Shown here piece after piece: positions 50,024-61,300 of a stretch of DNA of 64,000 nt (positions are counted from its first letter, which is position 1; each line of letters opens with the position of its first letter). Made by a program: the position numbers and the translations under genes. The notes below the pieces were generated by a model. That model was not told the origin of the DNA. It saw nothing but the letters and a program-made list of their open reading frames with translations, and made no database searches. This stretch comes from JAGVJT01 sp964513205 (GTDB taxonomy: Bacteria; Pseudomonadota; Gammaproteobacteria; Legionellales; Legionellaceae): positions 1 to 64,000 of the forward strand of contig CAZELP010000006.1 of NCBI GenBank assembly GCA_964513205.1, read 5' to 3'.

Positions 50024-50446
50024 ATGCTTCGTATTAGCAAATTGGCAGATTATAGTACCGTGATCATGGTGTATTTGGCTAAGAAACCAGATCAACTTTC
50101 GAGCGCTCGTGATATTGCGCTTCATACAAGAATCACTTTGCCAACCGTCAGTAAGTTGTTGAAACGATTGACGGCGGCGTCATTGTTGATTTCTGTGCGT
50201 GGTGTGGCGGGTGGGTATCGTCTTTCGAAAAAAGCAGAAGACATTTCTATCCGTGAAATTTTATATGCACTCGATGATTCTCGTGGGTTGACCGAGTGCG
50301 AGCATGCGCCCAGTGCTTGTGCATTACATGATGTTTGTCATGTCCAACATCATTGGCGCATTATCAGCAATATGATTGAGTCTACACTAAACAGTGTGAA
50401 TTTAGCAGCTTTGGCTTCTTCTCAAATAGGAATACAACGTGGTTAA
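50024..50446 (+). CDS. SUF-system Rrf2 family transcriptional regulator
   Basis: About 140 residues from ATG 50024 (ATG 50021 also possible; GAG is better placed for the former). N-terminal winged helix LRISKLADYSTVIMVYLAKKP, recognition helix TLPTVSKLLKRL, GVAGGYRLSKKAEDISIREIL, and three cysteines in CEHAPSACALHDVC that likely hold an Fe-S cluster. This is the regulator subtype at the head of suf operons. It overlaps sufB by eight bases. Confidence 0.92.
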   Translation: MLRISKLADYSTVIMVYLAKKPDQLSSARDIALHTRITLPTVSKLLKRLTAASLLISVRGVAGGYRLSKKAEDISIREILYALDDSRGLTECEHAPSACALHDVCHVQHHWRIISNMIESTLNSVNLAALASSQIGIQRG

Positions 50447-51887
50447 AGAGAATGATACTTTAGATTCATGGTTAAAACGTGATTACGAACATGGATTTGT
50501 CACAGAAATCGAAACTGAGACTTTTGCTCCAGGGCTTGATGAGTCTGTGATAAAACGCTTATCAGCTATTAAACGAGAACCTCAGTTTGTTCTAGATTGG
50601 CGTCTTAAAGCGTATGAGGCATGGTTAAAAATGGAAGTCCCTCATTGGGCAAGTGTACATTATCCTGCAATCGATTATCAGGCCATTTCGTACTATTCTG
50701 CTCCTAAAAAAAAGGAAGATGCACCTAAAAGTTTAGATGAAGTTGATCCTGAATTGCTCCGTACGTATGAAAAATTAGGTATTCCGCTGCAAGAGCAGGC
50801 ATTATTGGCTGGTGTTGCCGTTGATGCTGTGTTTGATAGTGTTTCTGTTGCCACGACTTTCAAATCCAAATTGGCTGAAAAAGGAATTATTTTCTGTTCT
50901 TTTTCCGAGGCTGTACACACTCATCCCGAATTAATAGAGCAATATTTGGGTTCGGTCGTTCCTTATCGCGATAATTTTTATGCGGCACTGAATTCTGCGG
51001 TGTTTAGCGATGGTTCTTTTGTATATGTCCCTAAAGGGGTGCGTTGTCCAATGGAATTATCAACTTACTTTAGAATCAATTCAGCCGGGACCGGCCAGTT
51101 TGAGCGAACACTAATTATTGCGGACGCCGATAGTTATGTTTCCTACCTTGAAGGTTGTACGGCACCGAAGCGAGATGAAAATCAATTGCATGCGGCGGTT
51201 GTTGAACTCATTGCGCTTGAAAATGCTCAAATTAAGTATTCCACTGTTCAAAATTGGTACCCTGGTGATGAAGAAGGGAAAGGTGGAATCTACAATTTCG
51301 TGACCAAGCGAGGCGCTTGTCGAGGCGCGCGCTCCAAAATTTCATGGACACAAATCGAAACGGGATCAGCCATTACATGGAAATATCCAAGTGTTGTGTT
51401 ACAAGGTGATGATTCAGTTGGAGAGTTTTACTCCGTTGCAGTGACCAATCATTGTCAGCAAGCGGATACTGGAACAAAAATGATTCACTTAGGTAAAAAT
51501 ACTCGCTCTACAATTATTTCAAAAGGTATCAGTGCGGGTCGTGCGCATAATGCGTATCGAGGTTTGGTTCGTGTGGCCCCAACGGCGGAAAATGCAAGAA
51601 ATTATACACAATGTGATTCTTTATTGATGGGGGCTTCGTGTTCTGCAGATACTTTCCCTTACATAGAAGTTAAAAATCCAACTGCACAAATAGAACATGA
51701 AGCAACAACATCAAAATTAAGCGATGAACAGCTTTTTTATTGTTTGCAACGTGGAATTGAAACAGAAGATGCTGTCTCGATGATTGTGAATGGGTTTTGT
51801 AAGCAGGTATTAAAGGAGCTTCCCATGGAGTTTGCTGTGGAAGCCACAAAATTGCTAGGTATTAGTTTAGAGGGGGCTGTGGGGTAA
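50439..51887 (+). CDS. sufB: Fe-S scaffold subunit SufB
   Basis: A 482-residue protein starting at GTG 50439 inside the regulator gene. The SufB pattern is SVVPYRDNFYAALNSAVFSDGSFVYVPKGVRCPMELSTYFRIN, EGCTAPKRDENQLHAAVVELIA, and a late CSADTFPYIEVKNPTAQIEHEATTSKLSDEQLFYC. With SufC and SufD it assembles Fe-S clusters. Confidence 0.97.
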   Translation: MVKENDTLDSWLKRDYEHGFVTEIETETFAPGLDESVIKRLSAIKREPQFVLDWRLKAYEAWLKMEVPHWASVHYPAIDYQAISYYSAPKKKEDAPKSLDEVDPELLRTYEKLGIPLQEQALLAGVAVDAVFDSVSVATTFKSKLAEKGIIFCSFSEAVHTHPELIEQYLGSVVPYRDNFYAALNSAVFSDGSFVYVPKGVRCPMELSTYFRINSAGTGQFERTLIIADADSYVSYLEGCTAPKRDENQLHAAVVELIALENAQIKYSTVQNWYPGDEEGKGGIYNFVTKRGACRGARSKISWTQIETGSAITWKYPSVVLQGDDSVGEFYSVAVTNHCQQADTGTKMIHLGKNTRSTIISKGISAGRAHNAYRGLVRVAPTAENARNYTQCDSLLMGASCSADTFPYIEVKNPTAQIEHEATTSKLSDEQLFYCLQRGIETEDAVSMIVNGFCKQVLKELPMEFAVEATKLLGISLEGAVG

Positions 51888-52634
51888 ATGTTAACAATAG
51901 AACAATTGCATGTCGCAACCGATGACACTCCGATTTTAAAAGGCATTGATCTGACGGTTAAAGCAGGCGAGGTACATGCCATCATGGGGCCTAATGGCTC
52001 GGGCAAGAGTACTTTATCGAAGGTATTGGCAGGTCATCCTGCGTACACGGTAACAAGCGGCTCGATGACTTATCTAGGACAGGATCTCAGCGCTTTGTCT
52101 GCAGTTGAGCGTGCGCAGGCGGGTCTTTTTTTGTCTTTTCAGTATCCCGTTGAAATACCAGGTGTGACCAATATCAATTTCTTAAAAGCGTCAGTGAATG
52201 CAGTTCGTAAAGCCCAAGGCAAATCACCTATGGATGCGATTGAGTTTTTAAGTTTTATTCGTGAGAAATGTCGTCTTGTCGAGATGGATGAGTCATTCTT
52301 GTATCGAAATATCAACGAGGGCTTTTCTGGTGGAGAGAAGAAACGAAACGAGATTTTGCAAATGGCGGTTCTTGAACCGAAACTTGCCATTCTAGATGAA
52401 ACAGATTCTGGTCTTGATATTGATGCATTAAAAACCATCGCTGAAGGCATTAATGCCATGCGAAGTCCTTCTCGTGCAATTATTTTAGTGACGCATTACC
52501 AGCGGCTTTTGAATTATATTGAACCTGATTACATTCATGTTTTAGCCAATGGACGCTTGGTTCGTTCTGGCGATAAATCTTTGGCTCGTGAGCTTGAAGA
52601 TAAAGGCTATAGTTGGCTTGAGGAAATGGAGTGA
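51888..52634 (+). CDS. sufC: SufC ATPase
   Basis: A 248-residue ABC-type ATPase with Walker A MGPNGSGKSTLSKVLAGHP, signature NEGFSGGEKKRNEILQMA and Walker B LAILDETDSGLDIDAL. Begins directly after the sufB stop. Powers the SufBCD scaffold. Confidence 0.97.
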   Translation: MLTIEQLHVATDDTPILKGIDLTVKAGEVHAIMGPNGSGKSTLSKVLAGHPAYTVTSGSMTYLGQDLSALSAVERAQAGLFLSFQYPVEIPGVTNINFLKASVNAVRKAQGKSPMDAIEFLSFIREKCRLVEMDESFLYRNINEGFSGGEKKRNEILQMAVLEPKLAILDETDSGLDIDALKTIAEGINAMRSPSRAIILVTHYQRLLNYIEPDYIHVLANGRLVRSGDKSLARELEDKGYSWLEEME

Positions 52635-52637
52635 GCG

Positions 52638-53885
52638 ATGCAATCAGCGCTTGAGTTTTACCTAGAACAGCAAAAAAAATGCTCTCGTTTCCCTTCATTA
52701 GAAGGGCTATGTAGTGAGGCGTTAGATCAATTTAAAACACAAGGTTTTCCAACACGTTCGGATGAGGATTGGAAATACACATCGACGGCTGATTTTTGCT
52801 CAACCCGTTTTTTGAATGACAATACGGCGGGCGATTTTGACTCATCTTCCAATGTATTTTCATCTCTTCCTACCTATACAATGAGAGGTGAGCTGGTTTC
52901 TGAAGCGTTGTTACCGGCGGGTGTAATTGTGACTTCTTGGGCGAATGCTTTAGATTTGCATGCAGAAAAAATAGCACCTTATTTAGGAAAAATTTTAAAA
53001 ACGCAACATGGATTTTTGTCTCAAAATACTGCCATGCTTTCTCAAGGGGTATTTATTTATGTGCCTAAATCGATTGTAGTCGACCTTCCCTTACGTTTGC
53101 TGAACGCTCCTCTCAAAGATGGTGCTCGTTATATTCGTCATCTTGTTGTACTAGAAGAAGGTGCATCTTTGTCCGTGGTTGAAGATTATCAAGGAACAAA
53201 TGATGTGGCTTATTATACCAATACGGTCACGGAAGCTTATTTACATGCACATGCTTCGTTGAAGCATTATAAAATTCAACGCGAGGGAAGAAAGGCTTAT
53301 CATGTAGGGCACCTGGCTGTTGTACAAAAGGCACATGCTGTTCTTGAAAGTCACTCATTTGCTCTTGGGGGCGCTTGGGTGCGTAGTGATATTGAAATTC
53401 AACTTGAAGAGTCTCATGCAACTTGTTCAATGAATGGAATTTACATGACAAGCGACAAGCAACATTTGGATCACCACACGAAGGTGCATCATCATGTTCC
53501 TTTCTGTAGCAGTTATCAGGATTATAAAGGTCTGATTGCAGGCGCTTCCCGAGTTGTCTTTAATGGTATTGTAGATGTGCGACCATTCGCTGTGGGGACT
53601 GTTGCGCATCAAAGCAATAAAAATTTATTGCTTTCAAGAAATGCAGAAGTCGATACCAAACCACAATTGGAAATCGACGCGGATGATGTCATCTGTACTC
53701 ATGGTGCGACGGTCGGACAGCTTGATGCAGATGCTTTGTTTTATCTCGAGGCTCGAGGGATTCCACAAGAAGAAGCTCGATATCTGTTAATGCGTGCCTT
53801 TGTAGAAGAAAACTTACAGAAAATGGGTCGACCAGAGTGGTCTCAGTGGATGAGTGATTTACTGAATCCAACAATGGAGTTTTAA
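52638..53885 (+). CDS. sufD: SufD subunit
   Basis: A 415-residue SufB/SufD-type beta-helix protein: FPTRSDEDWKYTS near the N-terminus, ASLSVVEDYQG, VHHHVPFCSSYQDYKGLIAGASRVVFNGIVDV and QLEIDADDVICTHGATVGQLDADALFYLEARGI. Completes the SufBC2D complex. Three bases after sufC. Confidence 0.96.
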   Translation: MQSALEFYLEQQKKCSRFPSLEGLCSEALDQFKTQGFPTRSDEDWKYTSTADFCSTRFLNDNTAGDFDSSSNVFSSLPTYTMRGELVSEALLPAGVIVTSWANALDLHAEKIAPYLGKILKTQHGFLSQNTAMLSQGVFIYVPKSIVVDLPLRLLNAPLKDGARYIRHLVVLEEGASLSVVEDYQGTNDVAYYTNTVTEAYLHAHASLKHYKIQREGRKAYHVGHLAVVQKAHAVLESHSFALGGAWVRSDIEIQLEESHATCSMNGIYMTSDKQHLDHHTKVHHHVPFCSSYQDYKGLIAGASRVVFNGIVDVRPFAVGTVAHQSNKNLLLSRNAEVDTKPQLEIDADDVICTHGATVGQLDADALFYLEARGIPQEEARYLLMRAFVEENLQKMGRPEWSQWMSDLLNPTMEF

Positions 53886-55106
53886 ATGAGATTTGTACCC
53901 GAAAAAGTGCGTTTAGACTTTCCTATATTGGATCAATCAATCCATCATCATCGTCTGGTTTATCTCGATAATGCGGCTACCACTCAGAAACCACAAGCTG
54001 TTCTAGATGAGATTGTTCGCTATTATCGAGAGGACAATGCAAATGTACATCGTGGTGTGCATGTGTTGAGTGAGCGTGCTACTGCTCAATTTGAAAAAGC
54101 ACGTCGTCTTGTTCAGCAGTGGATCAATGCTCCTTCGTCATCCGAGTGTATTTTTGTGCGTGGTACCACTGAAGCGATTAATCTGGTTGCACAAAGCTAT
54201 GCGTTACCGCTCCTTCAGCCGGGTGATGAAATTATTCTCAGCTATTTAGAGCATCATTCAAATATTGTCCCCTGGCAGATGGTGTCTCAGGCCACTGGGG
54301 CAGTTATTCGTGTGATCAATTTACTACCAGACGGTCAGCTTGATTTATCTCATTATGAAGAACTGCTTTCACCAAAAACAAAAATCGTTGCTTTGACGTA
54401 TGCTTCAAATGCATTGGGAATATTGAATCCTATTGCTCTTCTGGCTGAAAAAGCGCACTCAGTTGGTGCTGTGTTATTGGTAGACGGTGCACAAGCAACC
54501 GCACATATGCCGGTCGATGTGCAAGCGCTTGGTTGTGATTTTTATGCTTTTTCTGGTCATAAAATGTATGCGCCAACGGGTATCGGCGTTCTTTGGGGAC
54601 GTGAGGATTTGCTCAATAACATGCGACCTTATCAAGGTGGTGGTGAGATGATTGAATACGTTCAGTTTGATAAAACCGCTTATGCACCTCTCCCTTATAA
54701 ATTTGAAGCAGGAACGCCGAATATTGAGGGCGTGATTGGACTTATGGCGGCAATTCAATATTTGTCTCAATATGATATGCAAATGTTGATGGAGTATGAG
54801 GCGAATCTTTTAGCTTATGCCACTAAAGCCATTCTTAACGTTCCTAATATCCGTATTTATGGCCTATCTCAAGAAAAAGTTCCGGTGATTTCTTTTACCC
54901 ACGACACCATACATTCTCATGATTTGGCAACTATTTTGGATAGTCGTGGTGTTGCAATGCGAAGTGGTCATCATTGTGCAATGCCTCTGATGACGTATTT
55001 GAAAGTTCCTGCGACGACAAGATTGTCCTTGTCTTTTTATAATACATTTGAGGACATTGATGCGGCTGTTGATGCTCTCTATTATGCCTGTGAGGTTTTT
55101 CGTTAA
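53886..55106 (+). CDS. sufS: Cysteine desulfurase SufS
   Basis: A 406-residue group II desulfurase: YLDNAATTQKPQAVLDEI, GTTEAINLVAQSY, DFYAFSGHKMYAPTGIGVLWG (PLP lysine) and AMRSGHHCAMPLMTYL with the catalytic Cys near 363. The sulfur is passed to SufU. Starts directly after the sufD stop and shares its final A with the start of sufU. Confidence 0.97.
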   Translation: MRFVPEKVRLDFPILDQSIHHHRLVYLDNAATTQKPQAVLDEIVRYYREDNANVHRGVHVLSERATAQFEKARRLVQQWINAPSSSECIFVRGTTEAINLVAQSYALPLLQPGDEIILSYLEHHSNIVPWQMVSQATGAVIRVINLLPDGQLDLSHYEELLSPKTKIVALTYASNALGILNPIALLAEKAHSVGAVLLVDGAQATAHMPVDVQALGCDFYAFSGHKMYAPTGIGVLWGREDLLNNMRPYQGGGEMIEYVQFDKTAYAPLPYKFEAGTPNIEGVIGLMAAIQYLSQYDMQMLMEYEANLLAYATKAILNVPNIRIYGLSQEKVPVISFTHDTIHSHDLATILDSRGVAMRSGHHCAMPLMTYLKVPATTRLSLSFYNTFEDIDAAVDALYYACEVFR

Positions 55107-55552
55107 TGGATATTCGTGAACTTTATCAAGAAGTGATCATGGATCACAATCGACATCCTCGAAATCACCATGAAATGAGTCATCCAACCTGCTCTGCAAG
55201 AGGCTATAATCCGTTGTGTGGTGATCAGTTAACGGTGTATTTGCATCTTGCGGATCACAAAGTGGATGACATTAGTTTTGTTGGATGCGGGTGTGCGATA
55301 TCCCAAGCTTCGGCTTCTCTCATGACAGAAGTCATCAAAGGAAAATCAATTGAAGAAGCGCATGCTTTATTTCAAACTTTTCACGACATGATGACCAAAG
55401 ATAATGTTTCTTTGAGCCAAATAGATAAACTTTCGGTCTTGAGCGGGGTTAAAGCTTATCCGGCTCGAGTAAAGTGTGCAACACTTGCTTGGCATACATT
55501 AGATGCGGCATTGAAGCAAGAAGCAAACATTGTAAACACGGAGATATCGTGA
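55106..55552 (+). CDS. sufU: SufU-type sulfur acceptor
   Basis: A 148-residue IscU-like protein with zinc/sulfur site cysteines in YNPLCGDQL, VGCGCAISQASASLMTEVIKGKS and YPARVKCATLAW. SufU rather than IscU because of the insertion between the second and third cysteine motifs and the suf context. It accepts sulfur from SufS. It replaces SufE in this operon. Confidence 0.93.
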   Translation: MDIRELYQEVIMDHNRHPRNHHEMSHPTCSARGYNPLCGDQLTVYLHLADHKVDDISFVGCGCAISQASASLMTEVIKGKSIEEAHALFQTFHDMMTKDNVSLSQIDKLSVLSGVKAYPARVKCATLAWHTLDAALKQEANIVNTEIS

Positions 55553-55890
55553 TACTTGGATTTAAAAAAAAGCAAAAAGAGCTTGATGCGCTTAAAGAAG
55601 CAATTATTGCCGCGCTTAAAACAGTCTATGATCCTGAAATCCCGACCAATATTTACGATTTAGGATTAATTTACGATATCGCAATTAATGAAGAAAAGCA
55701 TGTTGATATAAAAATGACACTGACTTCTCCTGGATGTCCAGTTGCACAGACCTTTCCTGGGACTGTCGAGCAAGCCGTTTTGACCGTTGATGGTGTTCGT
55801 GAATGTGTTGTTGAGCTGGTGTGGGAGCCGCCATGGACGCAAGAACGAATGAGTGAAATTGCAAAACTTGAACTTGGAATTTTTTATTAA
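55549..55890 (+). CDS. sufT: SufT-like Fe-S assembly protein (MIP18/DUF59)
   Basis: Start is GTG 55549 overlapping the sufU stop, five bases after GGAG, giving 113 residues; an upstream in-frame ATG 55474 lies in sufU. DUF59 pattern: ALKTVYDPEIPTNIYDLGLIYDI, MTLTSPGCPVAQTFPG, ELVWEPPWTQERMSEIAK. Helps Fe-S maturation. The end shares one base with the epmA ATG. Confidence 0.9.
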   Translation: MILGFKKKQKELDALKEAIIAALKTVYDPEIPTNIYDLGLIYDIAINEEKHVDIKMTLTSPGCPVAQTFPGTVEQAVLTVDGVRECVVELVWEPPWTQERMSEIAKLELGIFY

Positions 55891-56840
55891 TGTATCCTTC
55901 TTGGCGGCCATCGGCCTCTTTAATCGATCTGCGTAAACGTGCTGAACTTTTAGCAAAAGTTCGTTCTTTTTTTGTTGATAGGGGCTACTTAGAGGTCCAA
56001 ACACCGATTATGGCTCGGTATGGTGTGACTGATCGTTATCTTGAGAATATCCAAGCTGTTTTTAGAAAGCAGTGTTATGCGTTACAAACCTCTCCGGAAT
56101 ATCACATGAAGCGCTTACTCGCTGCAGGGAGCGGGCCCATTTTTCAATTGTTTCAAGCATTTCGTGATGATGAGCTGGGGCGTTGGCATAATCCTGAATT
56201 TACGATGTTAGAGTGGTATAAGTTGGATGCAGATCATCTTGCTTTATTGAATGAAGTCGAGATTTTTGTTCGCGCTATTTTAAACTGTCCCCCTTTTATT
56301 CGAAAAACTTATCGTGAAGTATTTCTTGAGTATTGTGCAGTCGATCCATTCATGGCAACAGTTGGTGAGCTTCGCCATACCGTTTCTCTTTATCATTTAG
56401 ACACCGTGTTCAGTGTTGAAGAGTTGAATCGAGATTTATATTTGTTTTTGTTGATGACACATGTGATAGAGCCTGCTTTTAAACATTTGGATTCTCCTGT
56501 CGCTGTTACTGATTTTCCACCTTCTCAAGCTTTTTTATCTCAGATAGTAGACGGCGTTGCTCAGCGTTTTGAAGTGTATTATCAGGGAGTGGAGCTGGCC
56601 AATGGGTTTCATGAACTGACTGATGCCTTGCTTCAAGAGCAGCGATTTCAAAACGACAATGCAGAGCGTTTACATGATGGACTCCCTGTTGTAGAAGCCG
56701 ACCGATATCTACTGGAAGCATTAAAATTTGGATTACCTCCATGCAGTGGTGTTGCTCTAGGAATTGATCGGTTGTTTGCTTTCGCTCTTGGAAAGACGAG
56801 CATTAAAGAAGTGCTTGCCTTTGATCATGAGCGTGCTTGA
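55890..56840 (+). CDS. epmA: Elongation factor P beta-lysyltransferase EpmA (GenX/PoxA)
   Basis: A 316-residue class II lysyl-tRNA synthetase-like enzyme without an anticodon domain: FFVDRGYLEVQTPIMARYGVTDRYL, LQTSPEYHMKRLLAAGSGPIFQLFQAFRDDELGRWHNPEFTMLEWY, and GLPPCSGVALGIDRLFAFALGKTSIKEVLAFDHERA. It lysylates EF-P. It is translationally joined to the suf operon; no efp or epmB is adjacent. Confidence 0.95.
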   Translation: MYPSWRPSASLIDLRKRAELLAKVRSFFVDRGYLEVQTPIMARYGVTDRYLENIQAVFRKQCYALQTSPEYHMKRLLAAGSGPIFQLFQAFRDDELGRWHNPEFTMLEWYKLDADHLALLNEVEIFVRAILNCPPFIRKTYREVFLEYCAVDPFMATVGELRHTVSLYHLDTVFSVEELNRDLYLFLLMTHVIEPAFKHLDSPVAVTDFPPSQAFLSQIVDGVAQRFEVYYQGVELANGFHELTDALLQEQRFQNDNAERLHDGLPVVEADRYLLEALKFGLPPCSGVALGIDRLFAFALGKTSIKEVLAFDHERA

Positions 56841-56863
56841 GGACGTTGGGACTCACGAGAATT

Positions 56864-58348
56864 CTAATCGAGCGGATCTTGACAGTGTTGAGGAGGATTT
56901 TCTTGTATTTTTTGAATTTTTGCATCCCACCAACCGCCTCCTAATGCTTGGAACAAAGCGACACTATCTAATAATCGGTTGGTTTGTGCTTGAATTAATG
57001 CCAGTTCTTTTTCAAGATAAAACTGCTCGTTTTGTAGTAAAATGTAAGTATTCAGATCTCCCAGTTGCCATTGTTGTCGAGCAATGAATAAATTGCTTTG
57101 AGACGCTTTTTGAGCCACTTTCGCCGTTTTAAAGGCTTGACTGTCTTGATAAATCGCTTGTAATGTGTCGGTCACATTTTGAAACGCTTGAATTACCGTT
57201 GAGCGATAATTTTCTGCAGCCTGTTGGTAAGCGGCTTCTGCGGCTCTTTGTTGATGCATCAGTTTTCCGGCATCGAAAACAGGTTGCGCTATAATTCCTG
57301 CAAGACCCCAAAAATTGGTATTGGGTCCAATAAAACTGGCAAGCGTAGTCGATGAGGCACCTAGTCCTGTTGTGGTGAGATTGATGTTGGGTAATCGATT
57401 CGATTTGGCTACGCCAATCAAAGCATTAGCTGAATGCATTTGTTCTTCTGCTGCTCGGATGTCTGGGCGTTGTTCTAAAAGTGTTGAAGGTAAAGAAAGT
57501 GGTAATCTTTGAGGTAGTTTGATTTCACCCCATTGAAAACGCGGTGTTTCACGATTATCAGGTAATCGTCCTGCTAGTGCGTTTAGTAGATCATGTTGTA
57601 AAGCCAATTGTTTTCGTAGGGGAGGAAGAGACGCTTCATTGGAAGCCAGCGCTTGCTCTTCTAAATGTATATCAAATGAAGAGGCATCCCCAAGCGCGTA
57701 TCGTTTGCGTGTGATATCCAATAAGTCTTTTTGTATCTTGATCAGTTTTGTTGTGGTATTAATTTGCGCATTTAAAGCCGCTTCTTGAATGGCTGCACTG
57801 GCTACATTTGAAGCTAAAGTTAAGTAAGTTGCTTCCAATTGCAGCTGTTGATAGTGTGCCAAAGCGATGAGTGATTCTTCTTGTCGCTTGTTGCCACCAA
57901 AGGCATCTGGATTATAACCCACAAGCAATTGTCCAGTGAATAATGAGTAGTCATATTGATTAGATGCAAGGACGCTTGTTAATATGCGAGCGACCTGTTG
58001 TTTACTTGGCTCGAAACTTAACCTCACACTTGGGAAGTAAATGCTTCGATGTGCATATACTTGTTCTCTTGCATACGAAAGAGAAGCCTTTGCTGCTCCG
58101 ACATCTGCGTTATGTGCAAAGCTTTGGGTGATCAATTCATTTAAAGCTTTTGAATGAAAAAGCTTCCACCATTTTTTGGGAATTTTTTCATTCAACTCTA
58201 TTGTTTGTTGTTCAAGTTTTTGATGTGTTTTGCTGGACAAGGTGTTTGGAAGCATGGGTTTAGGGCGTTTATAATCAGGCCCAACAACACAGCTTGCCAA
58301 TAATACGCTAAGAAAAAAAATCGGGCCTCGTTTACAGATGCTCATCAT
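56864..58348 (-). CDS. Outer-membrane efflux lipoprotein (TolC/NodT family)
   Basis: A 494-residue lipoprotein with lipobox LLASC at 16-20 and the family start VVGPDYKRP. Two OEP repeats with long helices; WWKLFHSKALNELITQSFAHNADVGAAKASL, LLEQRPDIRAAEEQMHSANALIGVAKSNRLPNI and AAENYRSTVIQAFQNVTDTL are typical. It provides the outer-membrane channel for the RND pump just upstream (overlap of four bases). Confidence 0.92.
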   Translation of the reverse strand: MMSICKRGPIFFLSVLLASCVVGPDYKRPKPMLPNTLSSKTHQKLEQQTIELNEKIPKKWWKLFHSKALNELITQSFAHNADVGAAKASLSYAREQVYAHRSIYFPSVRLSFEPSKQQVARILTSVLASNQYDYSLFTGQLLVGYNPDAFGGNKRQEESLIALAHYQQLQLEATYLTLASNVASAAIQEAALNAQINTTTKLIKIQKDLLDITRKRYALGDASSFDIHLEEQALASNEASLPPLRKQLALQHDLLNALAGRLPDNRETPRFQWGEIKLPQRLPLSLPSTLLEQRPDIRAAEEQMHSANALIGVAKSNRLPNINLTTTGLGASSTTLASFIGPNTNFWGLAGIIAQPVFDAGKLMHQQRAAEAAYQQAAENYRSTVIQAFQNVTDTLQAIYQDSQAFKTAKVAQKASQSNLFIARQQWQLGDLNTYILLQNEQFYLEKELALIQAQTNRLLDSVALFQALGGGWWDAKIQKIQENPPQHCQDPLD

Positions 58349-61300
58349 GTATTTTTCCTTTTTCGGAAAAATCGGCCGCCCAGTGCTTCGAAACGTCGTT
58401 CGATTAGGTAATAATAAGTTGGGAGTGCAAACAATGTCAGTAAAGTGGAAATCAGAAGACCGCCGACAACGACAGTGGCCAGCCCTCGTTGCACATCACT
58501 GCCGACTCCTGTGGCAATGGCCGCGGGCAGCATGCCAAAAGAAGCCACGGTTGCTGTCATTAAAATGGGCCTTAATCGTTCGCTGGCGCCCTCGATAACG
58601 GCTTCTTCAAGTTTTTTCTCTTGGGACAGGCGTCTAATGTTGGCGATCATAATAATTCCATTTTGAACAGAAACGCCAAAAAGGGCAATAAAACCGACGG
58701 CTGTTGCTACATTGAGTGTTTGTCCTGTCAGATGCAGTGTCACAAGTCCGCCTAATGTGGCCATTGGGACAACGGCCAGGACTAATCCAACGTTTCTAAG
58801 TCGCTGAAATTGCATAAAAAGTAAGATAGACATCAGAATTAACATAATCGCCAAGATGTACACTAATCTTTTTTGGGCGCGTTGTTGGCTTTCAAATTGT
58901 CCAGCCCATTCCAAGCGAAATTTTTGATGGTCAAACTGAACCCCTTCATGAATGCGCTGTTGCGCATCTTTTAAATAAGAGGCAAGGTCGCGTCCACGGT
59001 TATCAATTCGAATGGCGAGCATTCGCTCTGTATTTTCATGCGCAATATTGCTTTCTCCTGTTTGATAGGCAATCGTGGCAACTTGAGAAAGCAATATATC
59101 TGCTCCTGTTGCGCTTCTTAACGTCAAGTTTCCAATGACTTCGCGATTTTGTTTGTTCTCTTTTGAGTAGCGTGCGGTGATATTGTAGATGTGATCATTG
59201 GCATACATGAGCGTGATGGGTGCTCCGCCCAATCCTGTTTGAATGAGCGTTGTGATATCTGAAATACTGATTCCAAAACGGGCCATTTTTATTCTATCTG
59301 CTGTAATGGTGAGTTGTGGAATAGGGGGCTCTTGGAAAATAGAAACAGAGGCGGTTCCTGGAACAGTCTTTAAGATTTTTACAATTTGGCGCGCAATGTG
59401 CCTTGACTCTCGTAAATCATCTCCATAAACACGAAGTGCCAGTGGGCTATGGGCTCCGCCGACACTGTCATTCACATTGTCGATGATGGGTTGGCTGATT
59501 CCAATGCTGTATCCTGGCATTTTGGAGAATTCTTGTGTGAGTTGTGCCACAAGATCTGCTTTCGTTTCTCCATTTGGCCAGACTGAATAAGGCTTTAGTC
59601 CGACAGGGACCTCAATATGAGAGGGTGACCATGGATCGGTTCCTTCATCACTTCGCCCAAGCTGTGTGACGACATAAGAAACCTCAGGATGTTTGAGCAT
59701 TTTTTCTCGCAGTTCTCCGGCCATTGCATTTGCTTTTTCAAGCGATATTCCACTGGGTAGTGCTACTTGAAGCCACAACGATCCTTCATCGAGTTCTGGC
59801 AAAAATTCTCGGCCTGATGTCATGCCCAACAAAATGATGGAGATTAAGATCGTTCCTCCAACAGTTAAGCTGAATCTGGGAAGTGTGAGTAATTGGTGAA
59901 GAAGACTTTTATAACGTGATGTAATTTTAATCAGAATGGTATTGTGAAAAACTTTTTGGGGTTTTTTGAGAATCGTGTAGGCCAATCCTGGTACTAATGT
60001 CATGGCACAAATCAATGCGCCTAAAAGTGCATAAGAGACCGTATACGCCATGGGTTTAAATAACCGTCCCTCTGCGCGTTCAAATGCAAACAACGGTAAA
60101 TAAGCTGAGATGATAATGAGTGTGGCGAAAAAAATAGGGCGTGCGACGTAACCTGTGGTAATCAGCGTGTCTTCTATGCTTAATGCGATGTGCGGGTTTT
60201 CTTCTCGTCTTCTTAAGATGGCCTCCATGACAACAATCGCTCCATCTACAATTACACCAAAATCAATTGCTCCAAGCGAAAATAAATTAGCTGGCATGTG
60301 TGTAATATTCATCATGATAAACACACTGACAAGCGCTGCAGGGATGGCCACTGTTACCACAAGAGCGGCTCTTGGACTGCCTAAAAAAATGATCAAGACA
60401 ATAGAAACGAGGCAGATACCTTCAATTACGGTATGTTTGACTTTTTCAATTGTGAGATGAACCAGATCGTCGCGGTCGATGTAAGGTACAATTTGGATTC
60501 CCAATGGTTTGAGCTTTGCTCTTAATGCATCTATTTTTTCATGAACACCTTTCAATACATGCGATGGGTTTTCATGCTTTCGCATTTGAACAATGCCTTC
60601 TATGCTGTCAGGGTTGTGATTTTTACCTAAGAAACCTTGTCTTTCTTGATGCCCAATGCGTGGTTCGCCAATATCTTTGATGTAAACCGGGATGGTATTT
60701 TGCTGAGTGACAACGACATTTCCGAGCTCTTCAAGTGTATGGATTTGTCCAATACCCCGCACAACATAATTTTGTTCTCCTCGAGAGACACGTCCGCCGC
60801 CAGCATTGGCTGTATTGTTGGTAATAGCCGTGACAATATCATTGAGGACGACTTGATGTTTTTGCATCTTAATCGGATCAAGGTTCACTTGGTATTCTTT
60901 GGTGTATCCACCAAAGTTATTCACATCAGCGATTCCTGGAACTTGCTTAATGGCTGGGATCACCATCCAGCGCTGAATTTCGGAAAGCTCCATGAGATTA
61001 TGTGTATTTGATTCCAACGTATATCGATAAATTTCCCCTCCAGATCCTGTGAGAGGCCCGAGATTGGGGGATATTCCTGGTGGGAGAATGGCATCACTGA
61101 TATGATTTAAAACACGTTCTCGAGCAAAGTATTCTTCGACCCCATCTTTAAAAATTAATGTGATTAGAGATAATGCAAATGTACTGCTTGAACGCAGCAC
61201 ATGCAGCTCAGGTAAGTTGACAAGTGCTCGCTCTAGAGGTCTTGTGATTTGTTGTTCTATTTCTTCTGCTGCGAGTCCTCGTACTTGAGTTGTAATTTGC